64,000 bases of DNA from Hyphochytrium catenoides (taxonomy: Eukaryota; Sar; Hyphochytriomycetes; Hyphochytriales; Hyphochytriaceae): the NCBI GenBank assembly GCA_900088475.1, contig FLMG01004723.1, positions 1-64,000 on the forward strand, written 5' to 3'. The notes beneath the pieces were generated by a model. That model was given only the letters and a program-made list of their open reading frames with translations, was not told the DNA's origin and made no database searches. The position numbers were made by a program, and so were the translations under genes. Positions 1 through 10,600 of the stretch are shown one piece after another. Each line of letters begins with the position of its first letter. Positions within the stretch are counted from its first letter, which is position 1.

Positions 1-91
1 ATTGATTTGGGTCATCGCTGCACTGACGCCGCCCACATGGAGAGAAGAGTACACAGCTGGCCTCATTCGTCAAAGGGGTCGACAGTGACAA

Positions 92-132
<41 letters not shown>

Positions 133-301
133 ACTCGAAAGAATATAGAGAGGAAAAGTGAGTTCAAAGACCGCTTCCAAAGGAGAGGAGAGGCCACCAT
201 AAGCTGTTTAACCTGCATCAGAGCTAGGGGACGTGGCCTTAGCCCGTAGACTGTTATTTCTAGGAAACGGAGCTTGAGCTTTAATAACCAGTCCAACAAG
301 G
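1..301. other. Window edge and 5' flank of the TPR gene
   Basis: I see no supportable gene here. Short open frames exist on both strands but run through the GA microsatellite and lack any recognisable domain. The stretch is most simply the promoter and 5' untranslated region of the gene that starts at 302. Confidence 0.4.
96..126. repeat. (AG)n microsatellite
   Basis: About 15 uninterrupted AG dinucleotides, roughly 175 bases upstream of the TPR gene start codon. A GA tract in this position could act as a GAGA-type promoter element, but that is inference. A matching CT tract lies inside the first intron of the same gene. Confidence 0.95.
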
Positions 302-721
302 ATGAGACGAGTCAATCTCCTAAGCTGCACCGGCCATCTCCAGCGAAGGTCTCGGTCCGCAGTTCCCTCCTTGAACTCTCTGGGCAAAAGGACCAGGCTG
401 TTGTCTGTCTCGTCCTCTCCATCTTCTGTCATCCAGAGTCTGCCTGAAGTGTTAGAGTCTGAGTCCCTCATTCGAGGAGGAAAGGCCGCTTTAGCTCTCT
501 CTCCTCTCTCCCGCGCGATAGAAATTTGCGAGCACTCAATGGGCAGTGACTCAGAGTTCACCTGGGCAGCGCGGACGAGGCTCATTGAGCTCTGCTTCTA
601 TCTAGGGAACTATGAGAGGGTGGACAGGATGCTGGAGGTATCTTGCGGCTTAGTTTCTGCGTTTTGTACCACTTCCCGCGATCTATAGTCTCTCTCTCTC
701 TCTGTCTCTCTCGTCTCTTTT

Positions 722-755
<34 letters not shown>

Positions 756-2048
756 ATCAGGCTCTCCTTACTGGTCCCTTTCCAAGGAACCTGTAGAGCT
801 TCGATCGTCCCTCTACGTTTCTTCTATCAACCTTTCTTCTTTTGAGAGACGCTACATTCCGTGCTTCCCTTCCGTCCCTGTGTGTTAGCCTTCCTCTCTG
901 CCATGACTCCTCTAGCTCATCGTCTGTCTGCTTAACCTCTCACTTGATTCTTGGTCTCTGCTCAACAATCTTTCTGTCCGTCTCTCAATCCTCCTGGCTG
1001 AAGCAGGAGTGCGGGAAGGAGGGCAAACAAGAGATCGTAAACTATCTTGCGCGGTCTTACCTGTTGCAAGGAAGAGCTGAGGAGGCTATCAAAGCGCTGC
1101 AAAAGGCCTCCGACGATTTGTCCTCTTCCTCTCCAGACACTTTCGCGCTGTCACGTTCTCTTCTGGGACTAGCCTTACATGCTCAAGACAGGAGAGAAGA
1201 GGGAGAGAGAGCCTTCAAAGAAAGCGTCTCTTCTAGAGCTCTAGAAGGAGCGTCCTCTCTCACCAAGGCAAAGGTCTGGAATAATTATGCAGTGCGAGAC
1301 TATGTTCTATGGGGAGAAAGACAAGACGAAAAAGAGAGAGGGAAAGCCATAAAAGTGATAGAGCAGGAAGAAAAGGACGATGCGGTCTCCAAGCTTCAGA
1401 CAGGGCTTTCCACACTCTCTGAGAGCGATTTCCACTATCGAGCTCATCTTCTTAGCTCTCTCGGAGAAATAGAGTTGTTAGCGGGAGAGCACGAGAAGGC
1501 ATCGGAGTGGCTGGCCGATGCCATGAAGGCGGAAGAGAAGGATGTGAACCATCTTAGTCTTCTTCTTGGTAAGATTTACTCTTCTCCTGCTTAACACTGC
1601 TTGTTACTCTCTCTCTTCTCTCCTGCACCCTTGTTGCCTATAAAGCTCTCTTTTGTCTCTCCTTGCCGGTGACTCTCCATATCTGTCACTAGCTGTACGC
1701 CGCTCTTCACCTCATTCTGCTCTTACTCCTCGGGGTGGTGTACCCTGTCTACTCCTCTCAGGGCGCATTCTGTTTGGGCTCGCGCGATGCTATCATTCCG
1801 TGGATCAAGCTGTAATGGCCGAAGGACTGTATACCACCAGCATCGAGAAGTATCAAGCTGCTCCTCACCTCTCCCGTGCTGATAGAAGAGACTTCACCGC
1901 TCTCCTGAGCAGTTATGCGCAGCTTCTTGGACAGTGGGAGAGACGACAGACCGAGCAAAAAAGATGGAAAGACAAGGCTCTTGAGCAGGAGAATAAGATT
2001 GCTGAGGAAGGACCATGGACCATCAGCTCCTTAGCGCTCCTAGGCTAA
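302..2048 (+). CDS. TPR-repeat protein, possibly mitochondrial
   Basis: Proposed exons 302-637, 1007-1568 and 1762-2048 (394 residues). Both introns are GT-AG and phase-consistent (phase 0, then phase 1). The N terminus is rich in Arg and Ser and almost free of acidic residues for about 45 residues, which resembles a mitochondrial presequence. The rest is helical with several degenerate tetratricopeptide units, for example around RLIELCFYLGNYERVDRMLE, the segment with LARSYLLQGRAEEAIKALQK, LLSSLGEIELLAGEHEKASE, and LFGLARCYHSVDQAVMAEGL. TPR proteins are scaffolds for protein-protein contact. The layout recalls mitochondrial TTC19-like proteins, but I see no residue that proves this, so the specific role is unknown. 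The start is the first ATG of the frame. The first intron holds a long CT tract and decoy acceptors; the chosen acceptor at 1006 keeps the TPR spacing intact. It is convergent with the Fcf2 gene. Confidence 0.7.
688..757. repeat. CT-rich microsatellite in intron 1 of the TPR gene
   Basis: About 70 bases of almost pure pyrimidine, mostly CT dinucleotides, ending in a plausible splice acceptor (TCATCAG at 754-760). Use of that acceptor would bring an in-frame stop within about a dozen codons, so it would create a truncated product rather than the TPR protein. Confidence 0.9.
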
Positions 2049-2052
2049 TAAA
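2047..2052 (+). terminator. Candidate poly(A) signal overlapping the stop codon
   Basis: AATAAA shares two bases with the TAA stop of the TPR gene and is followed by more A/T-rich sequence. It is the canonical polyadenylation hexamer; a very short 3' untranslated region would follow. Function is inferred from the motif only. Confidence 0.4.
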
Positions 2053-2280
2053 TAAAAATATCTGACTAGAGAGATAGCTTAGGCGTTGCGTGCTATTCAC
2101 TACTGCATTGCAGCTGTCCAAGAGTACACGTGAGGCAAGATGGCCCGAAGTGAGCCCAGAAACTTTTGTCCTCATAACCACGTCATAGGCACCAGTGCTG
2201 CGTGAGGAGCTTTTCTTAAGAGCTTCGGCTTCCTTCCCTCTATTTTGCCACAGTGTGGCCCATCTTCAGAAGCCATAGGC
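2049..2280. other. Convergent intergenic spacer
   Basis: Spacer between the stop codons of the TPR gene (+) and the Fcf2 gene (-). It should hold both 3' untranslated regions. Nothing else is recognisable. Confidence 0.5.
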
Positions 2281-4412
2281 TTAACGGCCATGCTTTCTCT
2301 TCTTCTGCTTCATCCACTTCTTTCCGCCTGAAGACTTGGCCTCCTGAACCTCCAAGAACTTCCTCTTCGCATACTTCCGAGTCTGATAATCGTTCATCAG
2401 CTCCTCGAGCATGGTGCCCTTTCTCTCTTTCTTCGTCATTCGAGCGTATGTGAACTCTCCCGCTCCTTCCACCACCGTCCCAATCTGAAAGTGCTTCGGA
2501 GTCTCTTTCCTCTTGATATCAGAAGATTTATAGAAGCGCTTCGGATCAATGAAGTTCCTCATTTTGAGCACTTCCAAGTCTCTCTTCACGGAGGGCGTCA
2601 GCTCAGGAGTGACCATGTCGAACCACTTGGAACCTGCTGTCTGGAGAGCTTTTCCTGCTTTCTTTTCCTTGGTAATCTCCTAATGAGAAAGAGAAAGACA
2701 TGTTGGAAAGGATGTAAGAGGTATGAATAGGGGAAGAAATATGTGAAAGACAGATGCAACGCTCCTTTGTAGTTGTTGGAAAGGATGTAGAGGTATGACT
2801 AGGCGAAGAAAGGGGAACTAAGGAGTGAGAGAGTTCCAAGAAGCAGGACAAGACCAGCCAGGGTAGGGTCGGCATCCTTTTCTTCTAATGCCAACGGCTC
2901 TCCTATGCTAGTTTGCTCGAGGGGCTTACCTGTTGAGAGCTAGCTATCGCAGCAACTGAAGAAGCTTCCGCTTCTGCAAGGACAGAAGAGAAGAGAGAAG
3001 TGCTGACAGTTACAGGTCCCTTGTCCTTTGATTTCAGATAACTAGGCATCTTAAGACCGCTCTTCAGCTGTCGGGGCGCAGCAGTGAGAGGATCATTCCT
3101 GGAGGAGGGCTTGCTGTTCTTCGCTGTCGGAGGCTTAAAAGCTTCAGAAGCGAGGGCAACCTGCAAGCCAAAGAGCGTGATGTCACGGAAAAAGGTGAAA
3201 GTCAGTGGTAGATCAAAAGAGAAAATGAAGGAGCATAAATAACCAAGACCGACAGCTTAAGAGCCTGTCGACGAGAGGAATAACAAAAGAGCTCTCAGAT
3301 GGGAAGCGGGGTATCCCAACGGTGAGTAATCATCAAAGGAAAGAGAGGAGGTACAAGCTCATCGAATCAGTAAAACAGTGCTGAGCGGCGTTGCCTGACG
3401 AAAGGAGTAGGGCCTTGTCGGGACACAAACCTACCAAGTCGTCCAAGTCGTCTTCAGAGCTCTCCTCCTCCTCTTCTGAGCTCGTACTTTCTGGCCGCTC
3501 CTCGTCCGAATTCACCTCTGACGTTCCATCGCTCTTCTCTTTTTCCTGATGTTTAACGTCTTGATTCTCAATACCTTCCACCTTAGATTCTGACGTTTCC
3601 GCCTTAGAGTCCGTCACAGCTTCTGACTCCTCTTGCCGTTTCTGCATGTTGACCAGAGTTGAATCTTGCTCTTCGATGCTCTGTTTCTCCAACGGCTCAG
3701 TCCGTTCTACATCCTTTATCGACAAGCTAATCTCGGCTTGACTGAGGGCTTCACCTGGCTCCGTTATCGGAGAAAAGTGTGCTTCTGTGCTATTAGTGCT
3801 ACTTTGTGCCACTTCTTCCGCTTCAGACTCCTTTCGCCGCCTACTGGAGCGCCTCAGCGTAGGAGTGGCCTTCATTTTTGGTTCCCGCGATGCCTGCCTT
3901 GCCCTTTTCGAAGGAGAGAGTACTCCTTCTGGCAGAACCTCGCCTTCACTGACTCCATTATCACCTATGTGAGCCATATTTTCTAACCCATCAGCGCTAC
4001 TTTCGGGTGCTGACTGGCTTGCTTCAATGTCTTTCTTGATTTGCCTTCGTCCTTTTACCGAGGAGGGAATGCCACTTTGAGCATCCTCAGGTGGCACTAC
4101 CTTATTCTCTTCTATTGGGCGAAGCTTTGTTTCTGTTGCGGTGGCAAGACGTCTACTGGTTCTTCTGACGGGGGTTGTCGTCTGTATGGCCCCAGTGTCC
4201 CCTGCCGCAGCCCTTCTGGTCCTTCTTCTCTGTGTGGGTGTCGTTAAAGATGCAGCTGTCGACACCATGGACTCAGCATCACTGCCAACGTCTGATGTTC
4301 CGCTATTCTGTATTCTGGAGCTCCTCCTCTGGTGAAGATAGATGTGAAGCGTCAGTGGCATGGAAAAGCAGGCGCACCCAAAGACTATGAGAAGGGTCCT
4401 TACCGTCTGCAT
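2281..4412 (-). CDS. FCF2: Fcf2 / DNTTIP2-like pre-rRNA processing factor
   Basis: Proposed exons on the minus strand: 4412-4404, 4328-3435, 3160-2930 and 2679-2281 (510 residues). All introns are GT-AG and phase 0. The last about 120 residues are a clear Fcf2 domain: GSKWFDM, then LKMRNFIDPKRFYK, HFQIGTVVEG and EFTYARMTKKERKGTMLEEL, followed by a Lys/Arg-rich tail (KKWMKQKKRKHGR). In yeast Fcf2 and human DNTTIP2 this domain acts in the small-subunit processome at the early pre-rRNA cleavage sites in the nucleolus. The N-terminal about 380 residues are low complexity, Ser/Glu-rich with basic clusters, and end in an acidic run near DDLDDL, as in DNTTIP2. If the 75-base first intron were read through, the protein would start with a false hydrophobic segment, so I prefer the 9-base first coding exon. 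The gene is divergent from CCDC96. Confidence 0.88.
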
Positions 4413-5151
4413 TTTGACAGTATCACCTGGCAGGCTCCGGCCCTATAATGTGGCTCTACCTCTTGCCCAGCGTGACTTCCTTCTGTGTTTGCCAAAGATC
4501 AAATCCGTGACGTAAGCAATGTCCAGAAGCGTCCAACAGTAATACGTTATGGCTTAGACAACAGCCCAAGTGCTTGCAATAGGCTACTATTCGTTGCACA
4601 TCCTCCCGCTTCAATGACCTTCCAGCAAACTCCACATCCTCCCAAGGACTAACGTGCCGCTTCTGTCTTCTGATGTTCAGAAGCTCATGAGCCGCGAAGA
4701 AAACTCATTGGCGGTGGTGATCATCTTCCCTCGTTCTGATTAAGGATGATAAATGTTATTCTCAGGAATAAGCTAATACTAATCTTAGATAGGTACACGC
4801 TGTAGGTTATCATAGAATAGACCACATTGGGGTTTATCAGAGGTTGATCTTTAGAAACACGAAGAAAGGTTCATTTCCTGATAAAGCACCCTAAAACTGT
4901 CTCTATCCTGAATAACCAAACGTTCGTCACTGTAACGGCCGCCATTTAGAATCGTCACCCTGCTGATGCTTCGTCTGAAGCTTCAGAAAGAGCTCGTCCA
5001 AACATCTGCCTGAAGCTTCAGAAGTGAGATTTGCTCTCATTCCGGGTCAGCATGGTAAGAATTGAGACCAAAGCTGAGACGATAGCGACCAACGGACATC
5101 CGGGAGCCCTACTTTGTAGCATAAAAGGTGGTCTATGACCTCTTGTGCACC
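4413..5151. promoter_or_regulatory. Divergent promoter region between FCF2 and CCDC96
   Basis: 739 bases separate the two divergent start codons, so both promoters should lie here. It contains no supportable gene. An ATAAAAG element lies at 5121-5127, about 30 bases before the CCDC96 start, and two copies of a 12-base perfect palindrome lie at 4975-4986 and 5010-5021. Their function is inference. Confidence 0.55.
4974..5021. repeat. Paired palindromes CTGAAGCTTCAG
   Basis: The perfect palindrome CTGAAGCTTCAG occurs twice, with the two copies 35 bases apart start to start, and the first copy extends to TCTGAAGCTTCAGA (4974-4987). Twice in 50 bases inside a divergent promoter is more than expected by chance and suggests a dimeric factor site, but nothing in the sequence proves this. 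Confidence 0.6.
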
Positions 5152-7530
5152 ATGGAAGACGGTGGCCTAGTTACAGAGGTCAGCCAGGCTGTCGAGAATC
5201 CGGAGAAGGAAATGCCACCTCAGACGCAGCTGAGCCTGGAACAGGAGTCTCTGCCACAAATTGAACATTCCGCTAGTGAGGAAGCTCAGTTACCTCTCTC
5301 AGAATTCAGCACAGATACCAGCGCCTTTGAAGGGACCTTGGCTCCTCCAGACGGTGATCAGCAATCTATCCCACCTTTATTGATTGTTGCCGAGAACACT
5401 GCCTCCACGACCCAATTTTCAGAGTATCCGGCCAGCATCGCGAGCGATGAAGCAGAAGACTCGACCCTTTTAAGCCACCTAAATAGCTCCACAGATATGG
5501 TATCTGCGGCGGTCCTTACTGAAGTGACAGGGACCCCTTTGAGAGAGGAGGAAGACGACGCAGATGGAGGTGAGATAGGTACGACTCAACGGTCGCAGCC
5601 ATCTGAGACCGACCGCAGTGTTGATGCCCTAGCACAGCAACTGGACGAAGAGAGAAATAGAGCTGCTGCCTTACAAGAGGCTAATACCAGGTACTCCATG
5701 CGCTATGGCCTGGCGGCACTAGGATCTAACCGGAACTCCTCGCAGGTTGCAGGGCACTGTCTGCACGATTTTGCAGGTTAAGATGGAAGGCATAGGACTT
5801 ACCAAAACGGGATCAGGGACAGTGGCACCGCCTTGGCCCACTCTCAACGACAGTGATGAAGGCAATCTGGACACGAAAGGCGGTCAGGCAGAGCTCGAGA
5901 AGCGCTACCAAGACAGCTTAGAAATGATCCATGAAGCGCAAAAGGAATACTGCAGAGTCAAAGAAGAATATGAGAAGCAGACTCTAGATCTACAGGTGCG
6001 ATTGCAGAGGGAAGGGAGGGGAAAGACGCGCTGAGCCGCAGAGGACGATGGAAAGACCGGGAGACGGAGAGTGGCCGGACAAGACTTAGGTGGGGGAGGC
6101 AACGAAAGTACAAGCCTGCAAGAATGGGAGCGGTGAGGGTTAACTAAGACGCTCTTGAGAAGAGTCCCTGGTCCCTGGAAAGCAGACTGGTAGATGTTAC
6201 TTAGCAAAAGAAAGAAAGAGAACAAGCAGATTCATGGCGACAATCAAAGAAAGAAATGGGGTTCCGCAGCCTGATGCCTGCTTCCTTGTTCGTTTGCAGA
6301 CGCGACTGGAAACATCTACGGAAAGAGCCGCCAAGATTCACCAGTCGTTCCAAGACTTCAAGCGGGACATAGCCAAGGGTGCACAGAACAGTCGGACAGG
6401 CGCCGCAATATCCGATAAGATGATCAAACAGTTTGAAGCTACGGAGACAGAGAAAGACAAGGAAATAGAGAAGGTATCCACAACTTCATCGAGGCTCCAG
6501 GAAGTCGAATAAGGGATATAAGACGTTGAAGGACACGACACCACTTCGCTCCTGTTCACGTTTCAATCCCTCCATACCATGAAAGATTTTTACCTTTCTA
6601 GCTGCCGGTCGTTTGCCCCTAACCTTCTGGTACGTCACAGCTACGATTGAGGAACATTCACGTTCAGTTCCAAGCTAAAAAGTTAGACGCACAGTTGGCG
6701 GCGAAGGAACAACTTGCCGAGGGCCTTCATCTCATAGACTTTGAACAGGTCAGCCTATCATCTCGCCTGTCCTTGGTCTATTCTGTCCAGAGTCGTACCT
6801 CCTCCCTCTTCGGGTTTTCATATTACTGCCCCCGGTAGCCTGTCATGGGCGTCTCTGACACTCATTGCTCTCTTATTGTGCAAATAGTTGAAGATTGAGA
6901 ACCAGGGACTCACTGAAAAGATAGAGGAGAGAAATGAGGATCTTAATAAGTTAAGAAAGAAGACAACAAGCACTGTTCAGGTAAGTTAATGCCCCTCCAC
7001 TTCTCTCTTCTCTCTCCTCTCCAACCCCAGGAAAAATTTCATATCATAGGCTATTCGCTAATCATCTCTTCTTATTCAATGCTCCTGGTAGGTGTTGACG
7101 CACGTCAAGGAGAAGCTACAGTTCCTCCGCGTTGAAAACAAAGCTTTGAAGGAAGAGCTAGAGCAGCTAGATACGGAACTGTTGAAGGAAAAGGACAAGG
7201 TGACGAAGTCCAAGAAGGAGAGAGAGAGAATCAAGACTGAGAATAAGGCCGCCAGAGTTCAGCAAGGTTTTTCAAAGAATGACTTGCTGGTGGCTGACTA
7301 TGAAAAGAGAAAGGTCAGCATTTTCCTCCTTGCCTCACCGTGACAGCGAAAGAGGAGCGTTGACAATCTTTGTGCCATCACTCCATCGTTTCTTTTCTCC
7401 GATCTAGGCCGAACTAGTTGCGTTAGAGAAGAAGGTGGCAGAGCTCAAACAGAGATACAGCGACCTAACCATGAAGGTCAAGCAGCACCAACAAAACAGC
7501 ACTAAAGCATCAGTGAACCAAAAAGAATAA
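5152..7530 (+). CDS. CCDC96: CCDC96 / CFAP184 axonemal coiled-coil protein
   Basis: Proposed exons 5152-5690, 5746-5995, 6300-6473, 6641-6748, 6888-6980, 7092-7313 and 7408-7530 (502 residues), all with GT-AG introns and consistent phases. The first about 180 residues are acidic and disordered; the rest is coiled coil. The C-terminal half matches the conserved CCDC96/CCDC113 domain (DUF4201): KEQLAEGLHLIDFEQ is followed across an intron by LKIENQGLTEKIEERN, then LNKLRKKTTSTVQ and VLTHVKEKLQFL. The GLHLIDFEQ-LKIEN form is that of CCDC96 rather than CCDC113. In ciliates and animals CCDC96 pairs with CCDC113 on the axonemal 96-nm repeat between the third radial spoke and the dynein regulatory complex. 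The start ATG has a good context (CACCATGG). The acceptor at 6640 was chosen because it restores the LRLRNIHVQ segment typical of the family. Confidence 0.88.
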
Positions 7531-7531
7531 A
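7526..7531 (+). terminator. Candidate poly(A) signal overlapping the CCDC96 stop
   Basis: AATAAA overlaps the TAA stop codon of CCDC96, the same arrangement as at the end of the TPR gene. Assigned on the motif alone. Confidence 0.4.
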
Positions 7532-7688
7532 ATTATTACTTTTTGAGCTATAAAGCCCGACGAGGTTAAAGCTACCAAGAAAAAGGAAGAGAAGGGAAGA
7601 GAGAGAGCTAGACAAGGAGGAAACCTAAGAGAGAATGCGAGAAGGACCCAAGAGATTTGAGTCCTGCGACAGCTATCGCACACCTTTC

Positions 7689-10600
7689 TTACTTGTGTCC
7701 CTTCTCACCTCGTTTTTTCAAGACTGCTATGGGAGCCTTTGTCATGGCGTGATACTCACTAGAAAGATGCTTATAATCAGCATTTCCTCCTAGATGGTAG
7801 GAGAATATCCCGTTGACGTCTTCGATCACCTCCCATGTCAGTTTGGGCGTTCGCTTTTTTCTCCTTGCGCCCCTACTTAGATCATCAGTAAGCCACATTT
7901 TATAAATAAACCTTAGCCCGTCAAGCCTGTCATTCACAAGCCGCCATCCGTCCTTGAGCTCCTCTGTAGAAAGTGTGAACGTGTGCTCGATCTTGTTGAT
8001 CCCCGGCCTTCCATGACGCTGTATTAGAGAAACGAGTAGAGCGACAGCTTTTACTAGCAAAAGGAAGAGCAGAAATACGAGCTTTTTCACGATCGTCCAG
8101 AGGATGCTTCGAAGCTTGGTACGCGAAGATTTAGATGATGTTCGTTTTCTTTTGTTCGGGCGCCGTGTACTCTCGTCGACTGCTCGCCAATATTGCCAAG
8201 AGAAAGGAGGTAGATCTTGGGGCTGTTCGAAGCCAACCTTACGTGCCACGGTCGTCCATAAGGAGACAAGCCTTAATCGCCATCTTCCCCACGTCAAGGT
8301 CTTGAGTAAGCTAGTCGATATCAGCAGTCCCAAGGCACATAGGAAGATAGTAAGACATAGGAAAGGGAGGATAGCGTTTGACCGCCCAACAGCGACGTTA
8401 GGGAATTTAAGAAAGGCTGCCAGGTAAGAAGAGGAGACAGTCGAGCTGGCGGAAGCCGTAGTAGCAGCTCTTCCTTGTAAGCCGTCAACGATGGAAAACA
8501 ATGCCTGCTCCAAGGCGATGCCTGTCTGGCCGGACTTGTACGGGGTAGATAAGCCAAAGAAATAGGCAGGGAGACAAGGAGCAGAGAATCCAATCAGGGA
8601 GACAATAGCATGGGGAAATAGGGCATACAGAGGCAGTGATGAGAGCGAGGAGAGAAAGCGAAAACGCGGACCGTATTGGTGCTTTCTGAACCCTTTCATG
8701 AGCAGGCGCCTCTCAGAGAGATAGAGGAGAGAAAGAAGAACGGCACTCAAAGGGATTAAAATGGGCATCAAGCCGCAAAGTGTAATAGAAGAGAAGACAA
8801 GGAAGAGTATGGTCCCACAGCGCCTTTCCAGGTGAAGGTCCAGCCCGACGGCCGCCCTGTTCAGGGTGACCTGTTTTATAAGAGGAGAGTATATTGATTA
8901 AAATCAAGGATATAGCCAAGCCTACTTGTTACGTGCTGTGAGACAGTGAGAAGGATAGTCAAGCTGGTTGGATTAATGGCGGAAAAAAAGACAGGCCAGT
9001 AACAGAAAGGCAGGAATGGACAAAGATATGTAAAGAGAAGTATTTGCACATGAGATACCTGGGTCCGGGCCTTCCTCATTATCATACGAACATGCCAACG
9101 CTTAAGAACCAGTGCAAGAAAATCCGACAGGGGAGCGAAGAGCCCAGTGAAGAAAACTATCCAGAAGGTGGTGGGAACCACTGCGCGGTACCACTCTGGG
9201 GAAAATATCGTCCAGTAGCGCTTCTGCTGTCTCTCTTGGCACCACGAATAGCTTTTGCCCGTTCCTCCCTCAGTCTCCAGGACTCTCCCTCGTCCGTCGT
9301 CTACTTCATCAACACCAAGGGAAGCGAAGATCCCAATAAGCAGGGAGCAGCAGCTAGTGATATACGAAAACCCTCCAGTGAGAACCATTGCGACCTTGTA
9401 CTCTTCTTCTCTGAACAGGTACTTAAGCTGAGGCACAACCGCCAAAGAGAGGAAAAGCCCACTCAAGACGTTGCAGAAACCGACAGCGATCCCTAATAAA
9501 AATGGCTGCATGTCGTAGCCAAGCATAGAGAAGTAATAGGGAGAGCATGTCTTGAAATCATTCGTCTTATGGATGTAAGAGAGAGCCAGCCCGGCTCGCT
9601 GGTAGGACTGAGAGAGGTACAGCTTATCGCAATAGCACGACAGAAGGTCACTTGCGGAATAGGTGAAGCACTGTGTTGACGGAGAGAGACAGAGAGGGGT
9701 AAGTTGCTCGGTAAATCTCCTTGCGGGCCAATGTGTTGGCCCTTCTGACCGACATAAGATTAGCAAAGCTACTTGGTTGACGAGTAGAGGGAAGAGTGAT
9801 CGAATTAGACTGCATAAAGAGCTAAAGAGTAAGACGATCCATGAAGAGGTGCAAGAAGGAACGACCCCACGGAAAAACAAACAAGACTGGCCTTACCGGA
9901 TGTGAACCATACTGTGGCTCGCTCCAGGCGGGGACTAGGCAAGCTAATGAAGAGCAAACCTTGGAAGTGCTGGTAAAGCTCGGACAGTAGAGGTTACCAC
10001 ACAAAGAGGAAGGCTTTGCTATTGGTATCTTAGGCTGTGCTGGTGAGGTAACGGATTGGCTGCAAAGATAACATGAAGACGCGGCATAAGGAGACAGACT
10101 TGCTAAGGGAGAAGAAGATGAGAGAGTATTGTTCATCTCTTGTTCTTGGTTTGCAAGAGATGCACCCGTTAATTGTTCTCCTTCAGTTAGTCGCCGGAAA
10201 GGTTGACACCTATTAGCAGAAAGGCACTCTCCACCTTCTATGACAACCTCCGCTTGCTCCTCGCTGCCATTGCTGCGCTTCAGGACCGGAGTAAAGCAAC
10301 TGCAACAACTTTGTCCTCCGTCTCCAATATACTGATGGGCCTTTCCCCCTTCCGCGTTAGCACAGAAAGATCTACAGCTTGTCTTCACTGCTGTGGCTCT
10401 ACAAGAACGCTCCCATGCACCATCAAATGACAAGAAGCCTCCAGCACTTGCGAATGCTCCGCAAAGTGAGTCATTTTCCGCCCTATGTCTGAGCATGATA
10501 GGTGCGGATAGACCAAGAGAGGAGTAGTCGTAGGTGCCAAAGTAGGCAGCAGGGATCTCAGACTCACAATATGAAAGACGATTTAAGAACTCAGTTAAGG

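Noticed and set aside
643-888. Ser/Leu-rich frame through the CT tract
   Set aside because: It is a translation of the dinucleotide repeat inside intron 1 of the TPR gene.
4329-4403. Hydrophobic N-terminal segment of the FCF2 frame that looks like a signal anchor
   Set aside because: It lies within a clean GT-AG phase-0 intron of 75 bases, and a membrane segment makes no sense for a nucleolar protein.
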